DNA of 64,000 nt from Dyella japonica A8 (GCF_000725385.1 NZ_CP008884.1:3782001-3846000); one strand, 5' to 3'. Counted from the stretch's first letter, positions 45,897-55,463 are shown. Numbers and translations are program-made. Notes: a model not told the origin generated them from the sequence alone.

Positions 45897-46103
45897 ATGT
45901 CCGAACACGTCTACAAGACCATCGAACTCACCGGTTCCTCGAAGACCAGCTGCGACGACGCCATCCGCACGGCCATCGAGCATGCGTCCAAAACCGTGCG
46001 CAATATCCGCTGGTTCCATGTCATCGAAACCCGTGGTCATGTCGATGAAGGCAAGGTGGCGTACTGGCAGGTGACGCTGAAGGTGGGCTTCACGCTGGAG
46101 TAG
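45897..46103 (+). CDS. dodecin-family flavin-binding protein
   Basis: A 68-residue protein starting MSEHVYKTIELTGSSKTSCD. The pattern VYKTIELTGSS ... AIRTAIEHASKTVRNIRWFH ... VAYWQVTLKVGFTLE is that of dodecin, a dodecameric flavin storage protein. The flavin-stacking tryptophan is present in IRWFHV, and Gln in YWQVTL would contact the ring. The start at 45897 matches the family length; longer upstream readings lack similarity. Confidence 0.93.
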   Translation: MSEHVYKTIELTGSSKTSCDDAIRTAIEHASKTVRNIRWFHVIETRGHVDEGKVAYWQVTLKVGFTLE

Positions 46104-46108
46104 CCCCG

Positions 46109-47338
46109 TCAGGCTACCGACAGCAACCACGCCGCGCAGCGATCGACGTCGCCCGCGCCATGCCAGCCATGGAAGGCGATGCGCAGATACCCCTCGCGCG
46201 TGCTCGCGCTGATGCCTTGCGCGTCGGCCGCCTGCAAGAGCCGGGCGCACCGGTCCGCCGGCAGGGCGAAGGACAGCGTGGCCCCCACCCTGCCCGCCTT
46301 CACCAGGGCGCGCAGTCGTTCCGCCTCCGCCGACCATCGCGCATCCTTCCGCAACGCGGCCAGCAAGGCGCGTTGCAGGCTGGCCACATGCGCCTGGATC
46401 GCCGCCAGGCCACCGGCTTCCACCAGCAGACGGATCGACGACGCCAGCGCCGCACATGACAGGATCGAAGGACTACCCGCTTCCAGGCGCCGCCCGTCCA
46501 CCGCCCACGCTTCATCGTTGGGCTTCTGCGTGCCGCTCTGTGAAAAATCATCCGGCGCGGACAACCATGTGCCCACCGGCATCAGCCGCTGGCGAAACGC
46601 CCGCTCCGTCCACAACAACCCTTGCCCCTGCAAGCCGAGCAGGCCCTTGTGTCCGCCGGTCGAGAACGCGCTCACGCCTTCAAACGACGCGACCATGGTG
46701 CCGGCGCCCTGAATACCGTCGACGACAAGATGCACGCCACGCTCGCGGCAACCGCGACCGAGCTTCTGCAAGTCCAGCCGGATACCGTCCTGATAGCGCA
46801 CCCACGACACCGCCATGACGCGCGTGCGCGGCGTGATCGCATCCAGCAGGCGCTGCTCTGGCTCCATGCCCGCATCGGGAGGGATGAAAGGCTGCGCCAT
46901 CTGCCCATCCCACAGGGCGACTTCCGTGCAGGTCACGGCGCGGCGCGCCAGGGCCAGCCACGGCAGGCGGTTGCTGGGAAATTCGCCCGCGGGAATGAGC
47001 ACCTCATCGCCGTCCTGCCACGGATAGCCGAGCGCCACCACTTCCAGCCCGCTCGACGTGCAGGTCACCAGGCTCATGTCCTGCACGGCAACACCAAACA
47101 GGCTGGCGCCGATGTGGCGCAGGGAGCGCAGCACGTCGAGGAAATCTTCGTTCCAGCGCAAGTCCCAGGGGCGCAGCTCGGTATCCATCAGCGCGCGTAC
47201 CGCGGCGGCGGAAACGCGAGGCAGCGGACCATCCTTGCAGTGCGAGAGCCAGAGCACGTCGGGCGGCATGTCGAACAATTCGCGGGGCAACAGCGCAGAT
47301 GCAACGTGCGGCACGGGATGTGTTCCTTGATCCGGCAT
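46109..47338 (-). CDS. class V PLP-dependent aminotransferase-like protein
   Basis: A 409-residue fold-type I enzyme of the class V (NifS/isopenicillin epimerase-like) group. TSSGLEVVALGYPWQDGDEV contacts the phosphate, the aspartate is in HLVVDGIQGAGTM, and the PLP lysine is in STGGHKGLLGLQGQGLLWT. The start at 47338 (MPDQGTHPVPHVAS) is favoured; 47377 is less likely. The reaction could be desulfuration, transamination or epimerisation; no partner genes help decide. Its stop is 5 bp from the dodecin stop, convergent. Confidence 0.85.
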   Translation of the reverse strand: MPDQGTHPVPHVASALLPRELFDMPPDVLWLSHCKDGPLPRVSAAAVRALMDTELRPWDLRWNEDFLDVLRSLRHIGASLFGVAVQDMSLVTCTSSGLEVVALGYPWQDGDEVLIPAGEFPSNRLPWLALARRAVTCTEVALWDGQMAQPFIPPDAGMEPEQRLLDAITPRTRVMAVSWVRYQDGIRLDLQKLGRGCRERGVHLVVDGIQGAGTMVASFEGVSAFSTGGHKGLLGLQGQGLLWTERAFRQRLMPVGTWLSAPDDFSQSGTQKPNDEAWAVDGRRLEAGSPSILSCAALASSIRLLVEAGGLAAIQAHVASLQRALLAALRKDARWSAEAERLRALVKAGRVGATLSFALPADRCARLLQAADAQGISASTREGYLRIAFHGWHGAGDVDRCAAWLLSVA

Positions 47339-47613
47339 GACGTAAGCCCGGCAACCTAGCACAGCCCCCGCCGGCACGTGACCGGGTTACGCCACCGCTT
47401 CGCGTCGCATGCACGGGCGCAGCGGCGATGGGCAGGCGATGTGTCCGACGTCCGTACTGCCTTGTCCGGACAGCGTCCGCGGACACTCGCAACGACACGG
47501 AAGGCATTGACGAAATGGCTTGGTGGCGCGGTTTACGGGCCACATCGTGGCTTGGCACGGCCCTTGCCATCTATCCAGTGAAAGCCATCCAACCCTGTTC
47601 AAGGAGAACGACC

Positions 47614-47769
47614 ATGAAATTCGAGAACCTGATGCTGCATAGCCTGTTCGCCGCTTGCCTGCTGGTGTGCGTGCTGACCCTGGGTGCGATGATCAGTGCA
47701 CCGGCGACCTATGCTGCCGCATCGGTGGCCAACGCCGCCCCTGCCGTCGCGGCACAACCCGCTGGCTGA
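47614..47769 (+). CDS. 51-residue exported or membrane peptide
   Basis: A small protein starting MKFENLMLHSLFAACLLVCV, with AAGGAG before the ATG. Residues 8-30 are hydrophobic and could be a signal peptide cleaved near ATYA, leaving an alanine-rich tail of about 16 residues. No family recognised. The good ribosome-binding site supports translation. Confidence 0.65.
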   Translation: MKFENLMLHSLFAACLLVCVLTLGAMISAPATYAAASVANAAPAVAAQPAG

Positions 47770-47830
47770 GCAAGCCCACCGTGTATAGCGCACAACGCTT
47801 TGCCCTTCCGCCGGTCCGGATGCTGGACGA

Positions 47831-47858
47831 AAAATAGCCCCGGGAATCTCCCGGGGCT
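47831..47858 (-). terminator. rho-independent terminator
   Basis: On the minus strand the stem AGCCCCGGGA with a 3-nt loop is followed by ATTTTT. It ends the transcript of the gene at 47931-48170. A plus-strand role for the small gene at 47614 is also possible. Confidence 0.8.
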
Positions 47859-47930
47859 CGATGAGCGCAAGGGCATGCGCGGGAAGACGATGATGGTTTG
47901 GCGGCGGTCCGCTGCCCTGGCGTGACGCAG

Positions 47931-48170
47931 TCAGCGCCCAGAGGATGCCCGGCGGCTCAGCTCGGTAAGACCGTGGCGTTCCATCGCGGCGTAGACCTGT
48001 TCCCACCACCAACGGCGATCGTCGTGATCAATGGATGCGGTGGGAACGTGGACCAGATGCTCGAAGGCCGCCCACAGATCCTCTTCAGGCGCGTCCTCGG
48101 CGGCCAGCCGGAGCAGCTCCGCGTCCAGCGCCGCAAACCTCTCAGCAAGTTGCTCTCTGGAGTAACGCAT
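47931..48170 (-). CDS. small protein of unknown function
   Basis: A 79-residue acidic helical protein starting MRYSREQLAERFAALDAELL. It has Trp-rich stretches (DDRRWWWEQVYAAMERHG) and no signal peptide. I do not recognise the family. A terminator lies 70 bp downstream. The start at 48170 is preferred over 48179 because it gives the usual Met-Arg-Tyr start; a clear ribosome-binding site (CCAGAG) is weak. Confidence 0.65.
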   Translation of the reverse strand: MRYSREQLAERFAALDAELLRLAAEDAPEEDLWAAFEHLVHVPTASIDHDDRRWWWEQVYAAMERHGLTELSRRASSGR

Positions 48171-48516
48171 AGGCAGCACGCCATCTCAGGATCAACGGAC
48201 CGTTGCACCGCTGCCTTTCTACCTCGTTTCGCGGTCACGCAATGCACGAATCTGGCAGGACCGCCGGGACAGGTACCCGGCGTCCCGGTGATGCCATGGA
48301 CCGCGCGGCCGTTCAGCCCGTGCCGGCGCCTTCGCAGCACGTTCGGCGCCAATCCCTGCCCGCTCGCCGCAGGTGATGCACGGGCTTCGCGGAAACATGA
48401 ATGACGCGGGCAGAACAGGCCGCTCCGGCGCCGCCTTTCATCACCCGCGTCTTGCCGCCGATCCTCGCTGGCCGTCAGCGGCCATTCATGGCGAGAGCCT
48501 CGGCCGCGCATCCATT
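48171..48516. other. 346-bp intergenic region
   Basis: No gene or repeat that I can support. It should include the promoter of the small gene at 48170 (reading left) and the 3' end region of the ParB-like gene. No strong hairpin with a T-run was seen. Confidence 0.4.
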
Positions 48517-49362
48517 TCACTCGTGGGCGGATCGTTCCCAGCGTGCCAGCTGCTCGCGCAGCGCGTCGTTGTCGGCCTTGAGCTCGGCCACTTCCGCCGT
48601 CAGCTCGGCGACGCGCCGACGCAAGGTGGGCAGGTCTTCATCGCCACCCGCTTCCGGCTCCTTCTTCGGCTTGCGCTTAGCCTCGCGCACGCGCTTGGCC
48701 GCCTGCTTGAGTTCGTCATCGCCGGCAATGGCGGCAGCACGCTGTTCGTCCTCCGGCAGGCTGGCAACGGCAGCGGCGGCATTGATCGACAGCACGCCGG
48801 ACTTCACCGCGGCCACCACTTCGGGCGCAGCCTGTTTCTGGATCTTCTCGATCATCACCACCTGGTTGTTGCTCAGGCGCGCCTCGCGGGCGAGCTCCTG
48901 CCGGCTGGGCAAGGACCCGGCCTTCGCCGGAGCGGCGGCTGGCGCCTCCGCCGATACCGGCACGCCATCATCGAATGGCGGCGCTTCGGCGGCGGGTGCG
49001 AGGGCCGCTTCATCTTCAACCGGTTTGGCGCGGTTACGGCGCTCGGCGATGATCTCGCGCTTGCGCAGCGCCAGCACGCCACGCTGGAAATCAGACACGC
49101 TGCGGCGGCCCAGGTGCTGCTCGATCATCCACAGGTGCACGTCATCCATCGACTGGAAACGCGTGTTCTGCACCGTGTTGAACGGCAGGTCGTGTTTGCG
49201 GCAGATGCCATAGCGGTTGTGGCCATCCACCAGGATATTGCCCCACAGCACCAGCGAGTCGCGACAGCCCTCGGCGAGCAGGCTGCGCTCCAGCGCCTCG
49301 TACTCGTCGGGAGTCAGCGGATCGATGTAGGCCTTGAGTTCTTCGTTGACGACGATGTCCAT
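48517..49362 (-). CDS. ParB-like nuclease-domain protein
   Basis: A 281-residue protein starting MDIVVNEELKAYIDPLTPDE. Residues 1-90 resemble the ParB N-terminal (ParB/Srx) domain: LVLWGNILVDGHNRYGICRK with the DGHNR box. A helix-turn-helix-like middle follows (RQELAREARLSNNQVVMIEK), then a C-terminal coiled coil (LRRRVAELTAEVAELKADND). No parA gene is adjacent, so a role in chromosome partition is unlikely; plasmid- and phage-related ParB-like proteins of this type regulate transcription or bind DNA. The start at 49362 is favoured over 49452. Confidence 0.85.
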   Translation of the reverse strand: MDIVVNEELKAYIDPLTPDEYEALERSLLAEGCRDSLVLWGNILVDGHNRYGICRKHDLPFNTVQNTRFQSMDDVHLWMIEQHLGRRSVSDFQRGVLALRKREIIAERRNRAKPVEDEAALAPAAEAPPFDDGVPVSAEAPAAAPAKAGSLPSRQELAREARLSNNQVVMIEKIQKQAAPEVVAAVKSGVLSINAAAAVASLPEDEQRAAAIAGDDELKQAAKRVREAKRKPKKEPEAGGDEDLPTLRRRVAELTAEVAELKADNDALREQLARWERSAHE

Positions 49363-49532
49363 GGATGCGGGCTGATACGGCAAAGGGGCGGCATTGTAGA
49401 GAACCTCGGCCGGCGTTTCGCGGCTTGCAATGGATGGCCGAACGTGCACCACGCGCCCGGGCCATGCCCCACAGGTGAAGCGGCCTGCGCCCCGCTCTGC
49501 TACCTTGCTGACTTTTCAACCGGGGGAGTTCC

Positions 49533-50471
49533 ATGTTGCTGCGCCACTGCCTTGCCCTTGCACTCGCCGCCACGCTGTCGGCCACCGTCGCCGCAGACGA
49601 AGCCAAGCCCGCCCATACGCCCTCGCCGAAGGACCTGCTCGCCAAGTCGCAGCCGCAGGAATGGCGCGTGCCCGACCCGCGGAACGTGCTGGTGATGCAG
49701 CTGCCGCAGGGGCGCGTGCTGATCGAGCTGGCACCGGACTTCACCCCGCTGCATGTCGCCAACATCCGCACCATGGCGCACGAGCACTATTACGACGGGC
49801 TTGTCATTGAGCGCGTGCAGGACAATTTCGTCACGCAGTGGGGCGATGCGGCCAACGAGGATGAGAGCGGCGACAAGAGCAAGCTCAAGCCGCTGGGTTC
49901 GGCCAAGGACCGCCTGCCACCGGAATACACGCGCCCCTACGACGCCAAACTGCCCTTCACCGCGTTGAAAGATGGCGATTTCTACGCACCCGAAGTGGGA
50001 TTCTCCGAAGGCTTCCCTGCCGCGCGCGACAAGGCGCATCAGCAACAGTGGCTGACGCACTGCTACGGCATGGTCGGCGTGGGTCGTGACATCGATCCGG
50101 AAACCGGAAGCGGCAGTGAGCTCTATGCCGTGATCGGCCAGGCGCCGCGCGCGCTGGATCGCAACATTGCCCTCGTCGGCCGCGTACTGCAGGGGATGGA
50201 ATACCTGTCGGGCCTGCCGCGCGGAACCGGCCCGATGGGCTTTTATGAGAAACCCGAACAACGCATCGCCATCCGCTCCGTGCGACTGGCCTCGGACCTG
50301 CCTGCCGAAGAACGGCCGAACGTCGAAGTACTGCGCACCGACAGCGTGACCTTCGCGGCACTGGTCGACGCCAAGCGCAATCGATTCGACGATTTCTATC
50401 GCCTGCCGGCCGGTAAAGTCGATGTGTGCAGCGTGAACATTCCCGTGCGCGACGCCAAGACATCGCACTGA
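49533..50471 (+). CDS. periplasmic cyclophilin-type peptidyl-prolyl isomerase
   Basis: A 312-residue exported cyclophilin. Residues 1-21 form a signal peptide (CLALALAATLSATVAA). The isomerase domain runs from about 50 to 250: VLIELAPDFTPLHVANIRTM, YYDGLVIERVQDNFVTQWGD (the Arg is conserved in ERVQDNF), CYGMVGVGRD and ELYAVIGQAPRALDRNIALV. The C-terminal 60 residues are an extension. It probably assists folding of exported proteins. The domain is divergent from standard cyclophilins, so activity is likely but not certain. Confidence 0.88.
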   Translation: MLLRHCLALALAATLSATVAADEAKPAHTPSPKDLLAKSQPQEWRVPDPRNVLVMQLPQGRVLIELAPDFTPLHVANIRTMAHEHYYDGLVIERVQDNFVTQWGDAANEDESGDKSKLKPLGSAKDRLPPEYTRPYDAKLPFTALKDGDFYAPEVGFSEGFPAARDKAHQQQWLTHCYGMVGVGRDIDPETGSGSELYAVIGQAPRALDRNIALVGRVLQGMEYLSGLPRGTGPMGFYEKPEQRIAIRSVRLASDLPAEERPNVEVLRTDSVTFAALVDAKRNRFDDFYRLPAGKVDVCSVNIPVRDAKTSH

Positions 50472-50594
50472 CTGCAAACATGAGTCCATCTCATGCGCAG
50501 TGAGTGAACCTTGCCTTAGCGCTGCGCCCAAAGACCACGCGATCTTCACCCCTCGGGTCGGCAGGATGCCCTCGTGGTCTCTTGGGAGCGAGGC

Positions 50595-52754
50595 ATGCGG
50601 CTGGCCAGGAAAATCGTCTTGTGGATCATCGGCGTCTGGCTGGCGCTGGTCGTGGTGCTGCTGATCGTCGTCGCGACGTTCGACTGGAATCGCCTCAAGC
50701 CCACCATCAATGCCCAGGTCAGTGACACCATCGGACGGCCCTTTGCGATCAATGGAGACCTCAGCGTGCACTGGCAGCGCGAACGCGGTGCCAGTGGCAT
50801 GGAGAGCTGGGTGCCATGGCCGGCATTCGTCGCGCAGGATATCCGCGTAGGCAACCCCGACTGGGCCAGCCAGCCGATCTTTGCGCATCTGGAGGCGGTG
50901 CATTTTCGCGTCGCGCCGCTGCCGCTGCTCGCGCACCGGGTGGAAATCCCGGTGCTGTATCTGACCCAGCCCACCATCGACCTGGAACGCGATGCGCAGA
51001 ACCGCACCAACTGGGATGTCGCGCTGGCCGGCAGCGGCTCGCCATCCACCTGGCAACTGGACCTGCGTGCGATCGGCTTCGACCGTGGGCATGTCTCGCT
51101 CAACGATGCGGTAAGCAAGACCAGCCTGCAGGTCACCATGGAAACCCTGCAGCACGCCATTCCCTACGACCAGATCGTGGCGCAGCAATCCAGCGACGCA
51201 CGCGAGCAGGCGACGAAGACGGTAGGCGCCAGCGCCAGAACGGCCTTGGCCAGGGAGTCCGGCAAGGAAGGCAATGAGCCGGGCAAGACCGGTGCCGCCT
51301 ATCAATTCGTGTGGCAGGCCGTGGGCAAGTACCAGGGCCTCACCGTCGACGGCAACGGCAAGACGGGTGGCGTGCTTGCGCTGCAACAGGCCGACCAGGC
51401 CTTCCCGCTACAGGCGGATGTACACGTCGGCGACTCGCACATCGCCCTCGTCGGCACGCTTACCGATCCGCTGCATCTGGCTGCGCTCGATATCCGCCTG
51501 TGGTTCTCCGGCACCAGCATGGCGAAGCTGTATCCGCTGACGGGGGTGACCCTGCCGGACACCCCGCCCTACGCGACCGAGGGCCACCTGCGTGCCAACC
51601 TCAAGCGCGGCGCCAGCCACTTTTCCTACGACCACTTCCGTGGCCGCGTGGGCGGCAGCGACCTGGCGGGCAGCCTCACCTTCGATACCGGCGGCGCGCG
51701 CCCGAAGCTTGCCGGCACACTCAGTTCCCAGCTGCTGCGCTTCGCCGACCTGGCGCCGCTGATCGGCGCGGACAGCAATGCACAGAAGCAGCAACGCGGC
51801 GATGCCACGCCGCAGCCCGCCGACAAGGTGCTGCCGGTGGAGCCGTTCCGTACCGACCGCTGGCGGGCCATGGATGCCGACGTCGGCTTCAACGCGAACC
51901 GGATCGTGCGCGAGGCCCAGCTACCCATCGACGGCTTGTCCACGCACGTCGCCATGGACAACGGCGTGCTCACGCTCGATCCGCTGAACTTCGCTCTCGC
52001 CGGCGGTACGGTGGCGAGCAACCTGCACATCGATGGCAGCATCACGCCCATGAAGGGCGCCATCCGGATGAAGGCGCGCCACCTGAAGTTGAAGGAACTG
52101 TTCCCCACCTTCGAGCCGATGCGCACCAGTTTCGGCGAGATCAACGGCGATGCGGCGCTGGATGCGCGCGGCAATTCTGTCAGCGAGCTGATGGGTACCT
52201 CCACCGGCGAACTGAAGCTGCTGATGAACGACGGCGCCATCAGCAAGACCCTGCTGGAAACGGCCGGCCTCAACGTGGCCAATGTGGTCATTGCCAAGCT
52301 GTTCGGCGACAAGACGGTGAAGATCAACTGCGCCGCCTCCGACATGGCGGCGACCAACGGCCTCTACGAGACGCGGCTATTCGTGTTCGATACCGAGGAC
52401 GCCACCGTCCGCGTGAACGGCACGATCAATTTTGCCAACGAAAAGCTGGATCTGGACGTACGGCCGGCATCGAAGGGCCTGCGCATCCTGTCGCTGCGCT
52501 CGCCGCTGTACGTGAAGGGCACCCTCAAGAACCCGGACGTGGGCGTGCAACCCGGGCCGCTCATCCTGCGCGGCGGCGGCGCACTCGCACTGGGCGTGTT
52601 CGCCGCCCCCGTCGCCGCCCTGCTGCCACTGGTCGCGGCAAGCCGGGGGGCGCCGGACAACACCTGCGCCACGGTGCTGGAGCAGATGCGCGGATCGTCC
52701 AAGGCGCGGCCGGCGCCACTCCCGGCCAAGGCAAAAGCGCCTGCGACACGCTGA
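50595..52754 (+). CDS. AsmA-family protein
   Basis: A 719-residue protein. A single N-terminal membrane helix (residues 5-27, IVLWIIGVWLALVVVLLIVV) anchors a long periplasmic part. AsmA features are FDWNRLKPTINAQVSDTIGR with PFAINGDLSVHW at the start, and the C-terminal AsmA domain (MRTSFGEINGDAALDARGNS; SELMGTSTGELKLLMNDGAI; LDLDVRPASKGLRILSLRSP). AsmA-like proteins move phospholipids or affect outer-membrane assembly. The end is Pro/Ala/Lys-rich. The start at 50595 follows GGGAG; a GTG at 50574 is an alternative. Confidence 0.92.
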   Translation: MRLARKIVLWIIGVWLALVVVLLIVVATFDWNRLKPTINAQVSDTIGRPFAINGDLSVHWQRERGASGMESWVPWPAFVAQDIRVGNPDWASQPIFAHLEAVHFRVAPLPLLAHRVEIPVLYLTQPTIDLERDAQNRTNWDVALAGSGSPSTWQLDLRAIGFDRGHVSLNDAVSKTSLQVTMETLQHAIPYDQIVAQQSSDAREQATKTVGASARTALARESGKEGNEPGKTGAAYQFVWQAVGKYQGLTVDGNGKTGGVLALQQADQAFPLQADVHVGDSHIALVGTLTDPLHLAALDIRLWFSGTSMAKLYPLTGVTLPDTPPYATEGHLRANLKRGASHFSYDHFRGRVGGSDLAGSLTFDTGGARPKLAGTLSSQLLRFADLAPLIGADSNAQKQQRGDATPQPADKVLPVEPFRTDRWRAMDADVGFNANRIVREAQLPIDGLSTHVAMDNGVLTLDPLNFALAGGTVASNLHIDGSITPMKGAIRMKARHLKLKELFPTFEPMRTSFGEINGDAALDARGNSVSELMGTSTGELKLLMNDGAISKTLLETAGLNVANVVIAKLFGDKTVKINCAASDMAATNGLYETRLFVFDTEDATVRVNGTINFANEKLDLDVRPASKGLRILSLRSPLYVKGTLKNPDVGVQPGPLILRGGGALALGVFAAPVAALLPLVAASRGAPDNTCATVLEQMRGSSKARPAPLPAKAKAPATR

Positions 52755-52806
52755 AGCGTCGGGGCAAGGCTAGAATACCGGGCTCTCCTTCTCCCGACGT
52801 TCGTGC

Positions 52807-53730
52807 ATGCAACCGGCAATCAAGGCCCGCTGGCAGATCCATTTCTGCGTCCTGCTCTGGGGCTTCACCGCCATCCTGGGCAAGTTGATCACCCTGCCGG
52901 CCCTGCAGCTGGTGTGGTGGCGCACGCTGCTGGTGGCGGGCTCGCTGCTGCTGATTCCCAAGGTCAGGCGTGGCCTCAGGGCTATGCCGGCAAAACTGCG
53001 CTGGGGTTATGCGGGCATTGGCGTGCTGGTGTCGCTGCACTGGCTCACTTTCTATGCCGCCATCAAGCTGGCCAATGCCTCGGTGGGCGCCACCTGCATT
53101 GCCCTGGGGCCGGTGTTCCTGTCGCTGGTGGAGCCGTGGATCGCGGGGCGCAAGTTCGATCCGCGCGAGCTGCTGATCGGCGTGGCCGTGGTGCCCGGCG
53201 TGGCGATGGTGGTGGGCGGCGTGCCGCTGGAGATGCGCATGGGCATCGTCGTGGGTGCGGTGTCGGCCTTGCTGGTGGCGCTGTTCGGCGCGTTCAACAA
53301 GCGGCTGGTGGAACATGGCGACCCGTTGACCGTGACCTGCATTGAACTGGGCACCGGCACGCTGTTCCTGACCCTGCTGGCGCCCTTGCTGCCCGGCCCT
53401 GCCTTCGTGCTGCCCAGCCTGCATGACGGCATCCTGCTGCTGGTGCTGTCGTTTGGCTGCACGTTGCTGCCGTTTGCGCTGGCCCTGGTGGCGCTGCGCC
53501 ATATGACTGCCTTCGGCACGCAGATGGTGACCAATCTGGAGCCGGTCTACGCGATCGTGCTGGCCACGCTTCTGCTTGGCGAGCAGCGCCAGCTCGATGG
53601 CTGGTTCTATGCCGGCGTGGCGGTGATCCTTGCCGCCGTCTTCATCCATCCGTTGCTGACACGCAAGCAGACGCCGCCATCGCAACCGGAGCTGCTTGGC
53701 ACCGCCGAAAGCCACAACGTCGTGGAATAA
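52807..53730 (+). CDS. EamA/DMT-family transporter
   Basis: A 307-residue membrane protein with ten predicted helices in two EamA repeats: FCVLLWGFTAILGKLITLPA and the paired LHWLTFYAAIKLANASVGAT, then LVALFGAFNKRLVEHGDPLT and MTAFGTQMVTNLEPVYAIVL. Family members export amino acids or other metabolites. The substrate is unknown. It is 52 bp downstream of the AsmA gene and convergent with a LysR gene. Confidence 0.9.
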   Translation: MQPAIKARWQIHFCVLLWGFTAILGKLITLPALQLVWWRTLLVAGSLLLIPKVRRGLRAMPAKLRWGYAGIGVLVSLHWLTFYAAIKLANASVGATCIALGPVFLSLVEPWIAGRKFDPRELLIGVAVVPGVAMVVGGVPLEMRMGIVVGAVSALLVALFGAFNKRLVEHGDPLTVTCIELGTGTLFLTLLAPLLPGPAFVLPSLHDGILLLVLSFGCTLLPFALALVALRHMTAFGTQMVTNLEPVYAIVLATLLLGEQRQLDGWFYAGVAVILAAVFIHPLLTRKQTPPSQPELLGTAESHNVVE

Positions 53731-53745
53731 GGCCGTCCCGGAAAG

Positions 53746-54642
53746 TCAGGCGGGCGTGGCCACCGTCGCGCGCATATGGTCGATGAAGGCGCGCACCTTG
53801 GCTGGCGGCTGACGCCCCGGGTACACCGCATAGATGCCGCAGTCCGGCAGGCTGTATTGCGCCATCAGCACGACGAGGCGGCCGTCGCGGATGTCATCGG
53901 TCACCAGGTAATCCGGCAGCACGCTGACGCCGCCGCCATGGAGCACCAGCGCATGCGTCGCGGTGACGTTGTTGGCCTGCGCCACGGGCCGCATGCGCAC
54001 CGTGCGGCGTGAACCGTCCGGTGCCGTGAAGGTCCAGCGCAGCGGCGTCGCCAGCAGTGCCAGCGCCACCCAGTCGTGCGAGGCGAGATCCGTGATCACC
54101 CGTGGCGTGCCACGCCGTGCAAGGTAGGCGGGCGATGCCACCATCAACTGCCGGAAACTGCCCAGCCGCGCGGAGCGCAGGTTGGAATCGCGCAGCCAGC
54201 CCATGCGGATGGCCATGTCGAAGCGCTCGGCAATCAGGTCGCTCATGTGGTCGTCGAGCACCAGGTCAGCCTGTATCTCCGGATGCAGGTGCAGGAAATC
54301 CGCCAGCGCCGGAGCGACCACGGCGGTGCCGTAGTCACCGGTGGCAGTGAGGCGCAGTGTGCCACTGGGCTTTTCCTGGCCACGGCCCACCTGCGCGATG
54401 GCCGCCTCCGCCTCGGCGAGGATGCGCAGGCAGGCGGCGTGGAAGGTCGATCCGGCTTCGGTCAGCGTCATGCGACGCGTGCTGCGCGAGAGCAGCGTCA
54501 CCCCGAGTTCGGCCTCCAGCCGCGCGATGTGCTGGCTCACCATCGCCTTGGTCATGCCCAGCACCTCGGCAGCGGCGGTGAACGAGCCTGCGCGAACCAG
54601 GGCCACGAAGACGGACAAGCGGTTGAGATTGACCTCGGCCAT
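53746..54642 (-). CDS. LysR-family transcriptional regulator
   Basis: A 298-residue LysR regulator starting MAEVNLNRLSVFVALVRAGS. The helix-turn-helix is FTAAAEVLGMTKAMVSQHIA. The effector domain from about 90 (SGTLRLTATGDYGTAVVAPA) is of the substrate-binding type. It is divergent from the NAD(P)-binding protein gene, a classic LysR arrangement, so it probably controls that gene. A candidate operator is at 54656-54678. The start at 54642 is favoured over 54663. Confidence 0.9.
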   Translation of the reverse strand: MAEVNLNRLSVFVALVRAGSFTAAAEVLGMTKAMVSQHIARLEAELGVTLLSRSTRRMTLTEAGSTFHAACLRILAEAEAAIAQVGRGQEKPSGTLRLTATGDYGTAVVAPALADFLHLHPEIQADLVLDDHMSDLIAERFDMAIRMGWLRDSNLRSARLGSFRQLMVASPAYLARRGTPRVITDLASHDWVALALLATPLRWTFTAPDGSRRTVRMRPVAQANNVTATHALVLHGGGVSVLPDYLVTDDIRDGRLVVLMAQYSLPDCGIYAVYPGRQPPAKVRAFIDHMRATVATPA

Positions 54643-54655
54643 GCCGGCCCTCCTT

Positions 54656-54678
54656 ACTGTCAATCCAAACTTTACAGT
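54656..54678. promoter_or_regulatory. inverted repeat in LysR/reductase intergenic region
   Basis: ACTGT (54656-54660) and ACAGT (54674-54678) form an inverted repeat with 13-bp spacing, with partly matching flanks. This T-N11-A-like layout fits a LysR-binding site. It lies just upstream of the LysR start, consistent with autoregulation and control of the divergent gene. Confidence 0.4.
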
Positions 54679-54814
54679 GAATTACCTTTTGATGCGTTTA
54701 TCCGTACCAGCCGGTAGCGCATCATGGCGGACGTCACAGGTGCAGCCGGTTCGTTCACGCCAACCGCGTCATCGTCCGCAGCACTCCCCTTATCCCCGCT
54801 GGAGAGCACCATCC

Positions 54815-55456
54815 ATGAAGATCGCCCTGTTCGGCGCGACTGGCCATGTCGGCCACGCCATCCTCGACGAAGCCCTGTCACGCGGTGACGACGTCACCGC
54901 CATCGTGCGCGACCCGGCGCGCCTGGCCCACCCCGACCCGCGCGTGACGGTGGTGACCGGCGACATCGCCACGCCAGCGACCTGGCTGGATGCGGTCCGC
55001 GGCGCCGATGCCGTGGTGGTGAGCATCTCGGCCCGTCGCGACGGCTCCAACGATGCGTTTCCGACGATCGCCAGCACCGTGCTGGACAACCTGCCCAAGG
55101 CAGGCGTGAAGCGCCTGGTGTGGGTAGGCGGCGCCGGCTCGCTGGAAACCGCGCCGGGCGTGCGCGTGGTCGACGACCCGAAGTTCCCCGAGGCATGGAA
55201 GGGGGAAGCGTTGGGACAGTCCAAGGCACTGGACGTGTTCCGCCAGTACAAGGGTGACGTTGAATGGACGTTTATCAGTCCGGCCGCGCTGCTCGAGGAC
55301 GGCCCGCGCACCGGCAAGTATCGCGTCGGCGGCGACCAGCTGCTGGTGGACGCCCATGGCAAGAGCCACATCAGCGTGCCGGACTATGCCGCCGCCCTGC
55401 TTGACCGCGTTGAAAAGAACGATGCGCGCAAGCAGCGCATCACGGTGGCTTACTGA
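54815..55456 (+). CDS. NAD(P)-binding oxidoreductase (NmrA/SDR a-type)
   Basis: A 213-residue atypical SDR starting MKIALFGATGHVGHAILDEA, with the GATGHVG nucleotide motif at residues 7-13. AIVRDPARL, VTGDIATPATW and RLVWVGGAGSLETAPG follow the YwnB/NAD(P)H-binding group. These lack the classic YxxxK and are reductases or sensors. The substrate is unknown. The divergent LysR probably regulates it. The start at 54815 is preceded by GGAGAG. A terminator follows. Confidence 0.88.
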   Translation: MKIALFGATGHVGHAILDEALSRGDDVTAIVRDPARLAHPDPRVTVVTGDIATPATWLDAVRGADAVVVSISARRDGSNDAFPTIASTVLDNLPKAGVKRLVWVGGAGSLETAPGVRVVDDPKFPEAWKGEALGQSKALDVFRQYKGDVEWTFISPAALLEDGPRTGKYRVGGDQLLVDAHGKSHISVPDYAAALLDRVEKNDARKQRITVAY

Positions 55457-55463
55457 TGGTACG

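Noticed and set aside
49500..51386. A 628-residue open frame on the minus strand
   Set aside because: It crosses the antisense of the periplasmic cyclophilin and AsmA genes and shows no domain or signal.
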